Part shown: positions 7,662 to 15,449 of the stretch, one piece after another
Numbering within the stretch: the first letter of the stretch is position 1
How the letters are laid out: each line of letters starts with the position of its first letter
From: Lacibacter cauensis
GTDB lineage: Bacteria; Bacteroidota; Bacteroidia; Chitinophagales; Chitinophagaceae
Length of the DNA: 64,000 nucleotides
NCBI RefSeq assembly: GCF_007830055.1
Contig: NZ_VLLE01000005.1
Span: 372,001 to 436,000, forward strand
Direction: 5' to 3'
Translations under genes and position numbers: made by a program
Notes under the pieces: model-generated
What the model was told of the DNA's origin: nothing
Seen by the model: the letters and a program-made list of their open reading frames with translations, nothing else
Database searches by the model: none

Positions 7662-8585
7662 TTAATCTCTGAACTCCTGCGAAATCATCAGTCCGTTTTT
7701 ACCACCATCCACAATGCCGATTCCTACACGTTTGAATTTAGCATTTAAGATAGCTTCCCTGTGCAGCCTGGAGTGCATTAACCCGTTGTGTGCTTTGCTG
7801 AGCGTTGCTGCATATGCCAGGTTTTCGCCTGCAAGGTTGTAGTGAATGCCTGCTTTCTTCATCCGGTCAAAAGGATCTTTTCCGTCGGGTGTAATGTGCG
7901 AAAAATAGCCTCTGCGCAACATGTCTTCCGAATGTGCTCTTGCAACTTTACGTAACGGTTCATCGGCTGTAAGCGGCTTTAACCCCCTTTGCTTTCGTTC
8001 TTTATTGAGCAGTTGCAGCATCTGGTATTCCAGATCGGGCCTGTGTTTAAAGTAAGATGTTGCATATACTTCTGCATTGCTGTTGCTGGTTGTTGCACTT
8101 GCTGTAACATTGGCAATACGGGGGCTCAGATAGTTCTCAGTAAGATTGATATAGGGCGCTGATGTACTGTATGCAAAACTGTTTTTTATTTCATTGCTGA
8201 TGTTGCTGTCTGCTGTAAGTATAGCAATACGTGTACTTACTGCTGTAATGATAATGCCAAGGAATAAGCCCGGAATAATACCAGCAATCTTGTTTAGAAT
8301 ATGCGTGCTCTTCGTACGGTTTGTAGTTGTTGTTTGTTGCAGGAAAGAAAGCAGCAGGTACGTGAGCAGGAATAACGTAAACATGCACAAAGGCAAATAA
8401 AAATCCTGCAACAAAGGTTGGCCGGAAACATTGTTGCTGTTAAGATAGACGGGAAGTAATACTGCTGCTGCAGCCGCAAGTATCCACTTGCTTATTTCGC
8501 TCAGGATTTTTGTTGCGCCGATCTGAAAGCCAATCAACGCAGTAAGTAACAATACAAAGATTGTATAAACATCAACATAGTTCAT
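7662..8585 (-). CDS. CvpA-like membrane domain fused to a CAP (SCP/PR-1) domain
   Basis: The 307-residue protein has an N-terminal CvpA-type region with about four membrane helices (residues 1-130), a linker, and a C-terminal CAP domain (about 185-307). The CAP part carries Ala-Arg-Ala-His-Ser-Glu-Asp-Met, Tyr-Phe-Ser-His, Gly-Glu-Asn-Leu-Ala and a late His-Ser-Arg-Leu-His-Arg motif, so the two cavity histidines are retained. CvpA-related proteins act at the inner membrane. CAP domains face outside the cytoplasm, and their activity in bacteria is poorly known. The ATG at 8585 is chosen over an upstream in-frame TTG (8600). It converges closely on the GAF gene and lies downstream of the glycine-zipper gene's terminator. 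Confidence 0.85.
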   Translation of the reverse strand: MNYVDVYTIFVLLLTALIGFQIGATKILSEISKWILAAAAAVLLPVYLNSNNVSGQPLLQDFYLPLCMFTLFLLTYLLLSFLQQTTTTNRTKSTHILNKIAGIIPGLFLGIIITAVSTRIAILTADSNISNEIKNSFAYSTSAPYINLTENYLSPRIANVTASATTSNSNAEVYATSYFKHRPDLEYQMLQLLNKERKQRGLKPLTADEPLRKVARAHSEDMLRRGYFSHITPDGKDPFDRMKKAGIHYNLAGENLAYAATLSKAHNGLMHSRLHREAILNAKFKRVGIGIVDGGKNGLMISQEFRD

Positions 8586-8597
8586 AAGGTTACAAAG

Positions 8598-8633
8598 CAA
8601 AAAAGCGGCAACCGGAAAATGCCGATTGCCGCT
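8598..8633 (-). terminator. Terminator of the glycine-zipper lipoprotein gene
   Basis: An 8-bp stem AGCGGCAA / TTGCCGCT (8604-8611 with 8626-8633), with a short inner CGG/CCG pairing, is followed on the minus strand by a T-run. Confidence 0.75.
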
Positions 8634-8643
8634 GAAGTTTTAA

Positions 8644-9045
8644 TTACTGGTTATTTTGTTTGTTATCGTATGTTTTACCAATACCATAACCTGCACCACC
8701 ACCAACGACACCGCCAATAACAGCACCGGCTGCACGGTTACGTTTACTTACTACACCACCTACAATAGCACCACCTACACCACCAATAACTGCGCCCTTG
8801 GTAGCATTGCTCCATTTTTTACGGGTTGTTGTGTTATTCGATGTAGAAGTTGCCTGCTTCTGCACAACATATACTGTTTTTGTTTCTGCATTTTTCTTTG
8901 CTTCCTGTTGTTCTTTCCATTCCTGGAAAGCTGCAAATTCTGCCGAATCAACTGCTGACAATACTTTTGTTTGATCTGTTTCTGCTTTTGGTTTACATGC
9001 TGCCATAATTACCATTGCAGATAAAATTGTAAATAACTGTTTCAT
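8644..9045 (-). CDS. Glycine-zipper lipoprotein
   Basis: The 133-residue product has a lipoprotein signal with Met-Ala-Ala-Cys (Cys17). A charged central stretch rich in Glu, Lys and Gln follows, then a C-terminal glycine zipper in two blocks: Gly-Ala-Val-Ile-Gly-Gly-Val-Gly-Gly-Ala-Ile-Val-Gly-Gly and a second Ala-Gly-Ala-Val-Ile-Gly-Gly-Val-Val-Gly-Gly. Glycine zippers of this type insert into or associate with membranes, as in the 17-kDa surface antigen family. It is probably an envelope lipoprotein; no specific role can be given. It is a single-gene unit closed by its own terminator. Confidence 0.82.
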   Translation of the reverse strand: MKQLFTILSAMVIMAACKPKAETDQTKVLSAVDSAEFAAFQEWKEQQEAKKNAETKTVYVVQKQATSTSNNTTTRKKWSNATKGAVIGGVGGAIVGGVVSKRNRAAGAVIGGVVGGGAGYGIGKTYDNKQNNQ

Positions 9046-9132
9046 AACTTTTGCTTTACAGGTTAAGAAATTGGTTGCCTGTACAGCATCTTAAAAAAGC
9101 ATGCCAGAAATTCTACAATTTGTTAATGCAAT

Positions 9133-9188
9133 AAAAAAGCTACTGTCGAAACATTTGTAAATCAATGTTTACAGAGCAAAGCTTTTTT
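9133..9188 (-). terminator. Long imperfect terminator hairpin downstream of histidine kinase
   Basis: Nested complementary arms occur in order: AAAAAAGCT with AGCTTTTTT (outer), CTGT with ACAG, and AAACATT with AATGTTT (inner). This suits a terminator for the kinase gene ending at 9212. Confidence 0.65.
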
Positions 9189-9211
9189 AACAAAGAGAGG
9201 GATCCGTCGTT

Positions 9212-10513
9212 TTATAATTGAAAGGAAACGGAGAGTAAACAGCCTTTGCCGGGCGATGAATCGATATGCATGTTGCCATTATATAATTGCAGGCGGCTTT
9301 GGATATTGCGAAAGCCCAGACCGGAACGGATCTTGTTTGTATCGAACCCGTTACCATTATCTTCAATTGAAATATGTGCAGCATTATTTTCGCACCACAC
9401 ATTCATTTCTATTTTTGAAGCGTTGGCATACTTGATAATATTGTTCAGTTGCTCCTGTATTACACGATAAGCCATCAGTTTTTGTTCATCGTTCATATCT
9501 GTTTCTGCCGAAGGATCTTCCGTAAAACTGAATTCGATATTTTTAATCCGTTTAATATCTGCCATCAGTCGTGTTACCGATTGCTTTAATGTAGTTGAAT
9601 GGAAAGAAGGCGGCTTTATGCTTGAGGATAGTAAACGTATTTCCTGCTGTACTTCATTAATAAATTTTCTCGCCTGTTCGATCATGGTTACGTTGTTATC
9701 CATCTGCACATGCGTATTGCTGAGGTAAAGATTTACCACCGTTAACATTTGCGAAATATTATCGTGCAATTCTTCTGCCCAACGGTTCCGTTCGTTTTCC
9801 TGTGCTTTGATGATGGTAGATGCAAGACGATGTTTGTGTTTCAACTGCTGGTTATAATACTCAGCCTGCAGGTTACGCAGCTGTGTTATATCTCTTATTT
9901 CGCCTATCACACGTTTTAATACAGCTTCTTCGTTGCGGATAAGAAAAAGCGTACAGATAACCGTATAGTAATTGTTATCGCTGCCCAGGAGTTTAAATTC
10001 GGTTGTAAGTGTTTTTGCTGAAGAGCTAGTAGCTGTTGTGTATTCGGTACGTACTCTTTCTTTATCAGACGAGTGAATACGGTTGAATAGTACTTCCAGA
10101 AAACTGTTTTCTGCCAGTTCGTTGTGCGGCGTAAAGAAGGTCATTTTTTCGTTCATCTGTACTTCGTTGGTAACAAGATCGTAGTCGATCATACCACCGG
10201 GGTTAGTACTGTTTAAAGCTTCCACTTTTTGCTGTAACGAAAGTTTTTGTTTGTCTGTTTTTTGTAAGCGTTTGTATAAACGATGGCTGATATAAAACAA
10301 GAGTATGCCGGATAGAAGCACATAAGCAATTCCTTTTTTACTCTGCAGTTCCTGTAAAAGAATACTGTTGTTGCCAGCGATGTGTATAACTACTGTATCG
10401 CTCCACAGTATCCATATAATGCCCGTAACCAGGTACACAAACGTAATTGCAAAAGCGGGACTCAGGTTAACGAGTTGCAATTTTAACTTTGTAAACATAG
10501 AAGCAAAGGCCAT
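9212..10513 (-). CDS. Membrane sensor histidine kinase (HisKA_3 / NarL-type)
   Basis: The 433-residue protein has two membrane helices (about 17-37 and 61-77), a PAS-like domain (about 100-210) ending in Gly-Glu-Ile-Arg-Asp-Ile-Thr, a HisKA_3 dimerisation domain with the phospho-acceptor His250 in Glu-Glu-Leu-His-Asp-Asn-Ile-Ser-Gln, and a complete HATPase domain. The ATPase domain has an N box Glu-Gln-Leu-Asn-Asn-Ile-Ile-Lys-Tyr-Ala, a G1 box Asp-Asn-Gly-Asn-Gly-Phe and a G2 box Gly-Leu-Gly-Phe-Arg-Asn-Ile. It should autophosphorylate and signal to a LuxR/NarL-type regulator, but none is encoded in this window, so it is an orphan here. Signal unknown. Confidence 0.92.
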   Translation of the reverse strand: MAFASMFTKLKLQLVNLSPAFAITFVYLVTGIIWILWSDTVVIHIAGNNSILLQELQSKKGIAYVLLSGILLFYISHRLYKRLQKTDKQKLSLQQKVEALNSTNPGGMIDYDLVTNEVQMNEKMTFFTPHNELAENSFLEVLFNRIHSSDKERVRTEYTTATSSSAKTLTTEFKLLGSDNNYYTVICTLFLIRNEEAVLKRVIGEIRDITQLRNLQAEYYNQQLKHKHRLASTIIKAQENERNRWAEELHDNISQMLTVVNLYLSNTHVQMDNNVTMIEQARKFINEVQQEIRLLSSSIKPPSFHSTTLKQSVTRLMADIKRIKNIEFSFTEDPSAETDMNDEQKLMAYRVIQEQLNNIIKYANASKIEMNVWCENNAAHISIEDNGNGFDTNKIRSGLGFRNIQSRLQLYNGNMHIDSSPGKGCLLSVSFQL

Positions 10514-10622
10514 AGTTCAGTGAATTGAGGGTAAAAGTAACCGCACAAAAACAACGGCTTTATGAGCATTGTTTGTTTGCAGAGTGATGACAGTCATTCC
10601 AAATATGTTATAAAATAAAATT

Positions 10623-10655
10623 ATATAAAAAATGCACTTCGCAGGAAGTGCATTT
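10623..10655 (-). terminator. Terminator of the first M28 peptidase gene
   Basis: A perfect 11-bp stem AAATGCACTTC / GAAGTGCATTT with a GCAG loop (10630-10655) is followed on the minus strand by a T-rich tract. Confidence 0.85.
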
Positions 10656-10674
10656 GCTGTAGGAGATTGCTGTA

Positions 10675-12219
10675 TTAATCAAGTCCGCCTCTGCGGGTGG
10701 GCTTTGTTTGTACCGGCCATTTACCGGGTTCGCCTGTACGGGGATTAACAGGCAACACAATCCGTTCCCGTGAGGTTTTACTTTCATCTTCACAAGCCAT
10801 ATAAATAAGAATAGCGGTGAGGATGGCATTGTTCTGTACATCATCAAACACAATCTTATCATAGGTATCCCGGTTGGTATGCCAGGTGTATGAACCATAC
10901 GACCAGCTGTTTGAACTAAGTGAGAAGGCGGGTACACCTGCTGCAACAAACGATGCATAGTCGGAACCACCGCCACCGGGACTTCCGGGGAATCTTGTTT
11001 CAATATGTTGGCGGATGCTGTTGGGTACTGCTGCCAACCAGCGGCCAATATAATCGTACGCATGTAAAAAGCCCTGGCCCGAAATGTTGACTACACGCCC
11101 TGTACCATTATCCTGGTTGAACAAAGCCTGTATGTTAGGAATAATTTCAGGATGGTCTTCTACAAATGCACGTGAGCCATTTAGCCCTTGTTCTTCACTT
11201 CCCCAATGGCCAACGAGAATAGTGCGTTTTGGATTGGGATAAACCAGTTTCAGAATACGCATTGCTTCCATCATCACCAATGTTCCGGTACCGTTATCTG
11301 TTGCACCCGTTCCGCCATCCCACGAATCGAAGTGTGCAGAAAGCATCACATATTCATTCGGTTTTTCTGTTCCTTTCATTTCTGCAACGGTATTATAAGT
11401 TGGCACAACGCCGTTTTCTTTCGAATCGGCACGCACACTTATTTTAGGCGTGTTTCCTGCTTCTGCCAAACGAAAAAGTAAACCATAATCTTCCAAAGCC
11501 AGATCGATGGTTGGAACTTTTTTGGTGTAGGCACTAAAGATTTTATTTACACCAAACCCGCTCGACCAATTGCTCATTACCACACCAGCTGCTCCAGCAT
11601 TTTCCAACGCAACCGGCAATGTGCGTGTAGTGTATCCTGTTTTTGCAATGCGCTTGCGCCATGCTTCGGTTAAATCTGCACGTTCCTTTTTCATTTTTTC
11701 AAACGATTCTTTGGTTGCAAATTCTTCCCAGTTATAATCAGGACGGCCGGTAGGCTGGCTCATCGAAATCAATACAAACTTTCCTTTTACGTTAGGCAGC
11801 CATTGTTGAAAGGCAATTGAATCTGCCAGATCTGGAATAATGATTACATCGGCAGTAACAGTTTTACCATTGGTACCCGGGCTCCACGCAAGCTGCATAC
11901 CTTCCAATGTTTTTACACGGGGCAACACCATATCAACATGTGTAATACCACGCTGCCAGCCACGCCATTCGCCCCATTTTTCGTTACGTGCTGTAATGCC
12001 CCAGCTTGTATATTTTGCAACTGCCCAATCGTGTGCCTGTTGCATTTGCGGACTGCCAACCAAGCGTGGCCCGATGCCATCCATCAGTTCCAGTCCTAAT
12101 TTTTTTAAATGTGAATTTTCGGTAGCCTCCTTTACAATACGGCTTACCATTGCAGAATCTTTCTGTTGTGCAAACGCAGTTGAGCCAAGCAGCAGCAAAG
12201 CAAAAAATAAACGAATCAT
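10675..12219 (-). CDS. Secreted M28 family zinc aminopeptidase with PA-type insert
   Basis: The 514-residue precursor has a signal peptide (to about residue 17, Ala-Phe-Ala-Gln), a PA-like inserted region (about 110-240) and an M28 catalytic domain. All metal and catalytic positions are visible: His296 and Asp298 in Ser-Ala-His-Phe-Asp-Ser, Asp308 in Gly-Ala-Thr-Asp-Asn-Gly, Glu342 and Glu343 in Gly-Ser-Glu-Glu-Gln-Gly, Asp370 in Asn-Gln-Asp-Asn-Gly, and a late Trp-His-Thr-Asn-Arg-Asp. It is expected to remove N-terminal residues from peptides outside the cytoplasm. The ATG at 12219 starts the signal peptide; the open frame extends further 5' without family similarity. A second M28 peptidase lies at 60666-62234. 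Confidence 0.92.
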   Translation of the reverse strand: MIRLFFALLLLGSTAFAQQKDSAMVSRIVKEATENSHLKKLGLELMDGIGPRLVGSPQMQQAHDWAVAKYTSWGITARNEKWGEWRGWQRGITHVDMVLPRVKTLEGMQLAWSPGTNGKTVTADVIIIPDLADSIAFQQWLPNVKGKFVLISMSQPTGRPDYNWEEFATKESFEKMKKERADLTEAWRKRIAKTGYTTRTLPVALENAGAAGVVMSNWSSGFGVNKIFSAYTKKVPTIDLALEDYGLLFRLAEAGNTPKISVRADSKENGVVPTYNTVAEMKGTEKPNEYVMLSAHFDSWDGGTGATDNGTGTLVMMEAMRILKLVYPNPKRTILVGHWGSEEQGLNGSRAFVEDHPEIIPNIQALFNQDNGTGRVVNISGQGFLHAYDYIGRWLAAVPNSIRQHIETRFPGSPGGGGSDYASFVAAGVPAFSLSSNSWSYGSYTWHTNRDTYDKIVFDDVQNNAILTAILIYMACEDESKTSRERIVLPVNPRTGEPGKWPVQTKPTRRGGLD

Positions 12220-12316
12220 GTTGATGCAGTTAAATGTTTTTACGAATGTTCCGAAAATAACAAAATGATTGCTTAGCGGATATTCGTTTACTGCAGAATG
12301 TGATGAGTGGAAAATG

Positions 12317-14260
12317 TTAGCCGGCAGTAACAATTACTTTTTGCTGCAGGGTTTTGCCGTCAACTGTAATACGTAAAACGTACAAACCGGGTTGCCACGA
12401 TGAAGTTCCGTTAATAAGAATGCTGTTACTGCCTTTTGTTACAGTTTGTTTGTGTGTATGAATGATGGCGCCCGATGAATGTATGAGTTGGAAAACAGCA
12501 ATATCTGTTTGCGGTACCGATAATTGAACTGTCATGCGGTTGCCTGCAACAGGATTCGGGTTTACACTTGCCTGCAAAAGGAGAGCGTAGTTTATTTTTA
12601 CAGATTGTATTTCGCTGTATGTTACCTGCCCGTTTTTGTTGGTTATTTTTAAACGGTAAAAAATGTTATTGCTGTTGAAATTTGTAACCGCATCTGTAAA
12701 TATATAATCAGCTGTTTCAGTATTTGCGGTTGCAGCTATGTCGTTGATTGCAGCAAAATGTTGTCCGTTTAAGCTTCTTTCAACAGTTATTGTTTTCGCA
12801 TAATTGTTATTTGTAATCTTCCAGTTTAGTTCAACCGCCTGTTCTCTGTTGCGGGCAGTAAATGAAAGTAATGATGCGTTGAGCACTGCACAGCTGCCTC
12901 CCGGCGCAATAACAATATTGATGGTATCCCGTCCGTTTTCGCCACAGCCGCTCAGTAATTCCTGTGTAACAATGTAAGTGCCGGGCTGATCAACCGTAAT
13001 AGTTGTACCAGTTGTTGAGCCTACAATCCGCCCATTGGTTGTACTCCACGAATAAGTTGAAGTGGATAAAGGATTTCTTACCGATAAGTTGCTGATGAAC
13101 TGTTGCGAACAAAGAGCCGGAAAGTCGGCTGTAGCATCCACACTGGCAACTGATCGGAAACTGAACGGAGCAACAAAGTCACTTAGACTTGATGTAAACG
13201 ACGTAGATGTTCTTGTTTTAACCAAAACTTTCCCGAATGCAAGATTACACATGGAGCCATTTGTAAAGGTCATGGGGTCGAGACCCAATCTTGAAAGGTT
13301 TACCGAAAACTCCATGAACTGAACAGGATCATAAGTTGTAACCGGCAGGTTACTGCTGTTGAGGTTGCCAAACGGGCCAGACCATACTGATGCAGAATTT
13401 TGCAAGCCTTGGTAAAAGTTACCTCCTGTTTTTGGTACAATACCGGCATAGCCATACGTAGCATTGTTGCCATCGCCATCAAAGGTGCCTGTCCAGCTGA
13501 ATGCCTGTGGCGTTACAGTGGGTAAAGCAGTTTTCTCAATCCATATCCTTGCTTCAATAGCAGTCAAGCCTGATGTGCCATACTCTGCAGTAAAAATGAT
13601 ATCACCCAATTGCGTTATCTGACCGGATGCATTGAAGCGCCAGGTGGAGTGTCCGAAATCGGGACCATACTTTGTAAATGTTCCGGTGCTGCGGTTATAT
13701 GTAATATCGGTTTGGTATAATTCAAAGTCGAAATAACGATCACCGGTAGTACCCAAAATACCTACGCCACCAAAAAAGAACAATGAGTCTGCGGAAGTGG
13801 GACCATCTCTGCGAACATGCAGAAACACTTCTGTAATGTCATTTTTTGAAGGAACAGGCGATACAACGGAAGACCATAGCTGTGGACTCATTCCGTTTTT
13901 TAAACCGCCCGGAAAACCGGTTGTGTCGGTTGCTCTATGATCTCTTACAAATGTTGCATCATAAAAAATACGGTTGTTGACGGTGCTTAAAACAGGGTAC
14001 CGCATACCTCTTGCAAAGGAAGCAAAGCGGGAAGATGGATTGGATGTATATGTACTGTAAATAGCAGCAGCGCCTGTTGTATCAATTACAAAAACACCGG
14101 TACCTGCATCTGCATTGCTGAACCAATCATCGTTACCGGAAAGTACTGCTCCATTAAAAAAGTTGTGACGAAGATCTGCATCAAGTCCAAAATTAGCCCT
14201 TACCATCGGGGTGGTAATTTGCGCCGAAATGAATAACGGCAACAAGAGAACAATATGCAT
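12317..14260 (-). CDS. Large secreted T9SS cargo protein (copy A of a paralogous pair)
   Basis: The 647-residue precursor has a short signal peptide (to about residue 14), a beta-rich N-terminal region of about 430 residues that I do not recognise, an Ig/PKD-like segment with Tyr-Ser-Trp-Ser-Thr-Thr-Asn-Gly, and a C-terminal Por_Secre_tail sorting domain with Asn-Pro-Asn-Pro and Gly-Leu-Tyr-Val-Leu-Arg-Ile. T9SS exports such proteins across the outer membrane and usually attaches them to the surface. It is colinear with the gene at 58573-60591: both share Asn-Asp-Asp-Trp-Phe, Asp-Thr-Thr-Gly-Ala-Ala-Ala, Arg-Arg-Asp-Gly, Arg-Tyr-Phe-Asp, Phe-Asn-Ala-Ser-Gly-Gln-Ile and Gly-Leu-Asp-Pro. Cargo function unknown. 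Confidence 0.85.
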   Translation of the reverse strand: MHIVLLLPLFISAQITTPMVRANFGLDADLRHNFFNGAVLSGNDDWFSNADAGTGVFVIDTTGAAAIYSTYTSNPSSRFASFARGMRYPVLSTVNNRIFYDATFVRDHRATDTTGFPGGLKNGMSPQLWSSVVSPVPSKNDITEVFLHVRRDGPTSADSLFFFGGVGILGTTGDRYFDFELYQTDITYNRSTGTFTKYGPDFGHSTWRFNASGQITQLGDIIFTAEYGTSGLTAIEARIWIEKTALPTVTPQAFSWTGTFDGDGNNATYGYAGIVPKTGGNFYQGLQNSASVWSGPFGNLNSSNLPVTTYDPVQFMEFSVNLSRLGLDPMTFTNGSMCNLAFGKVLVKTRTSTSFTSSLSDFVAPFSFRSVASVDATADFPALCSQQFISNLSVRNPLSTSTYSWSTTNGRIVGSTTGTTITVDQPGTYIVTQELLSGCGENGRDTINIVIAPGGSCAVLNASLLSFTARNREQAVELNWKITNNNYAKTITVERSLNGQHFAAINDIAATANTETADYIFTDAVTNFNSNNIFYRLKITNKNGQVTYSEIQSVKINYALLLQASVNPNPVAGNRMTVQLSVPQTDIAVFQLIHSSGAIIHTHKQTVTKGSNSILINGTSSWQPGLYVLRITVDGKTLQQKVIVTAG

Positions 14261-14410
14261 TGCTATCTTTTTCAGAGGGATTGGATTTCGGTAACATAAA
14301 GGTACAACGGGTTTTTACCAAGGGTAATTTCGAGGTAACCTGTTTACGGCACTTAAGGGTTTGTATTTAGCTGTTGTGCGATGTTTCTTCAGGGGCAATA
14401 CATGCTTTTA

Positions 14411-15385
14411 TTAGCGGATATTTCGTAAGATTGATTGTACGATATGTGGGGCATGTTCTCTTGAATTTTCAATAAAGAGTCGTGAGGTGTTCATGCCGCC
14501 GCAAATAACACCTGCCAGGTAAACGCCGGGTACATTGGTTTCATGTGTTTCCTCGTTGTAATGCGGTTTACGTACTTCATCATTCGATAACGTAATACCG
14601 ATCTTTTCAAGAAATGATAAGTTGGGTTGATAACCGGTAGCTGCAATTACCCAATCGTTGGGAATAGTTTTGAGGCCTTCGGGTGTTTGAATAATGACTT
14701 CGTGTTGCTTTATTTCAACAATGGAAGATTCGTAATATGCTTTGATGGAACCTTCTGCAATACGGTTCACAACATCCGGACGTACCCAGTACTTCACCCG
14801 TTCGCCCACTTCTTTTTCACGGATCACCATGGTTACATCGGCACCTTTGCGCCATGTTTCCAATGCAGCATCTACTGCCGAGTTATTAGCTCCAACAACA
14901 ATTACTTTTTGAAATGCGTAGAAGTGCGGGTCTTTGTAGTAGTGTGTAACTTTTGGTAAGTCTTCGCCTTTTACATTGAGCAGATAGGGGATATCATAAA
15001 AGCCGGATGCAATGATGATATGATCGGCTGTGTAGTTTTGTTTGCTTGTTTGTATGCTGAATTTGGTTGCAGTTTTTTCAACTGTATATACTTCTTCAAA
15101 CAAGTTGATGTTGAGTTTATACGCAACGGTTACTCTTCTGTAATACTCCAATGCTTCAGCTCTCGTTGGTTTTGGGTTGACGGATACGAATGGTACATCA
15201 CCAATTTCCAATCGCTCGGAAGTGGAGAAGAAGGTCATGTTAGCAGGGTAGTTGTACAACGAATTCACCAAACAACCTTTTTCCAGAATAACATAAGACA
15301 GGCCCGCTTTTTTTGCTTCAATACCGCAAGCCAAACCAATAGGCCCGCCGCCGATGATGATGATGGAGTAATGTGTTGTTTGCAT
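14411..15385 (-). CDS. ypdA: YpdA family putative bacillithiol-disulfide reductase
   Basis: The 324-residue flavoprotein has an FAD-binding motif Ile-Gly-Gly-Gly-Pro-Ile-Gly-Leu-Ala-Cys-Gly near residue 12, the YpdA-typical Tyr-Asn-Tyr-Pro-x-Asn-Met-Thr-Phe-Phe-Ser-Thr-Ser after it, a second nucleotide-binding motif Val-Gly-Ala-Asn-Asn-Ser-Ala-Val-Asp-Ala-Ala, and the late Ala-Thr-Gly-Tyr-Gln-Pro. It lacks the CxxC redox pair of thioredoxin reductases, as expected for YpdA. YpdA reduces bacillithiol disulfide with NADPH in Firmicutes; the same role is inferred here for Bacteroidota. I chose the ATG at 15385, which starts directly before the FAD strand; the open frame extends upstream without similarity. 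Confidence 0.88.
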   Translation of the reverse strand: MQTTHYSIIIIGGGPIGLACGIEAKKAGLSYVILEKGCLVNSLYNYPANMTFFSTSERLEIGDVPFVSVNPKPTRAEALEYYRRVTVAYKLNINLFEEVYTVEKTATKFSIQTSKQNYTADHIIIASGFYDIPYLLNVKGEDLPKVTHYYKDPHFYAFQKVIVVGANNSAVDAALETWRKGADVTMVIREKEVGERVKYWVRPDVVNRIAEGSIKAYYESSIVEIKQHEVIIQTPEGLKTIPNDWVIAATGYQPNLSFLEKIGITLSNDEVRKPHYNEETHETNVPGVYLAGVICGGMNTSRLFIENSREHAPHIVQSILRNIR

Positions 15386-15391
15386 GAGGAG

Positions 15392-15399
15392 CAAAGATA
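15392..15399 (-). promoter_or_regulatory. TATCTTTG -7-like element before ypdA
   Basis: The minus strand carries TATCTTTG, matching the Bacteroidota -7 consensus TAnnTTTG, only 6 bases before the ATG. If used, the transcript would be almost leaderless. Confidence 0.4.
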
Positions 15400-15449
15400 G
15401 GGAGGGAAACAGCAGGGTTGCCAACCTTCCGCTATGCAAAAAAACTGAC

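Noticed and set aside
8656..8958. 100-codon Thr/Cys-rich plus-strand frame
   Set aside because: It is the antisense shadow of the glycine-zipper lipoprotein gene; its Thr/Asn repeats mirror the Gly/Val codons.
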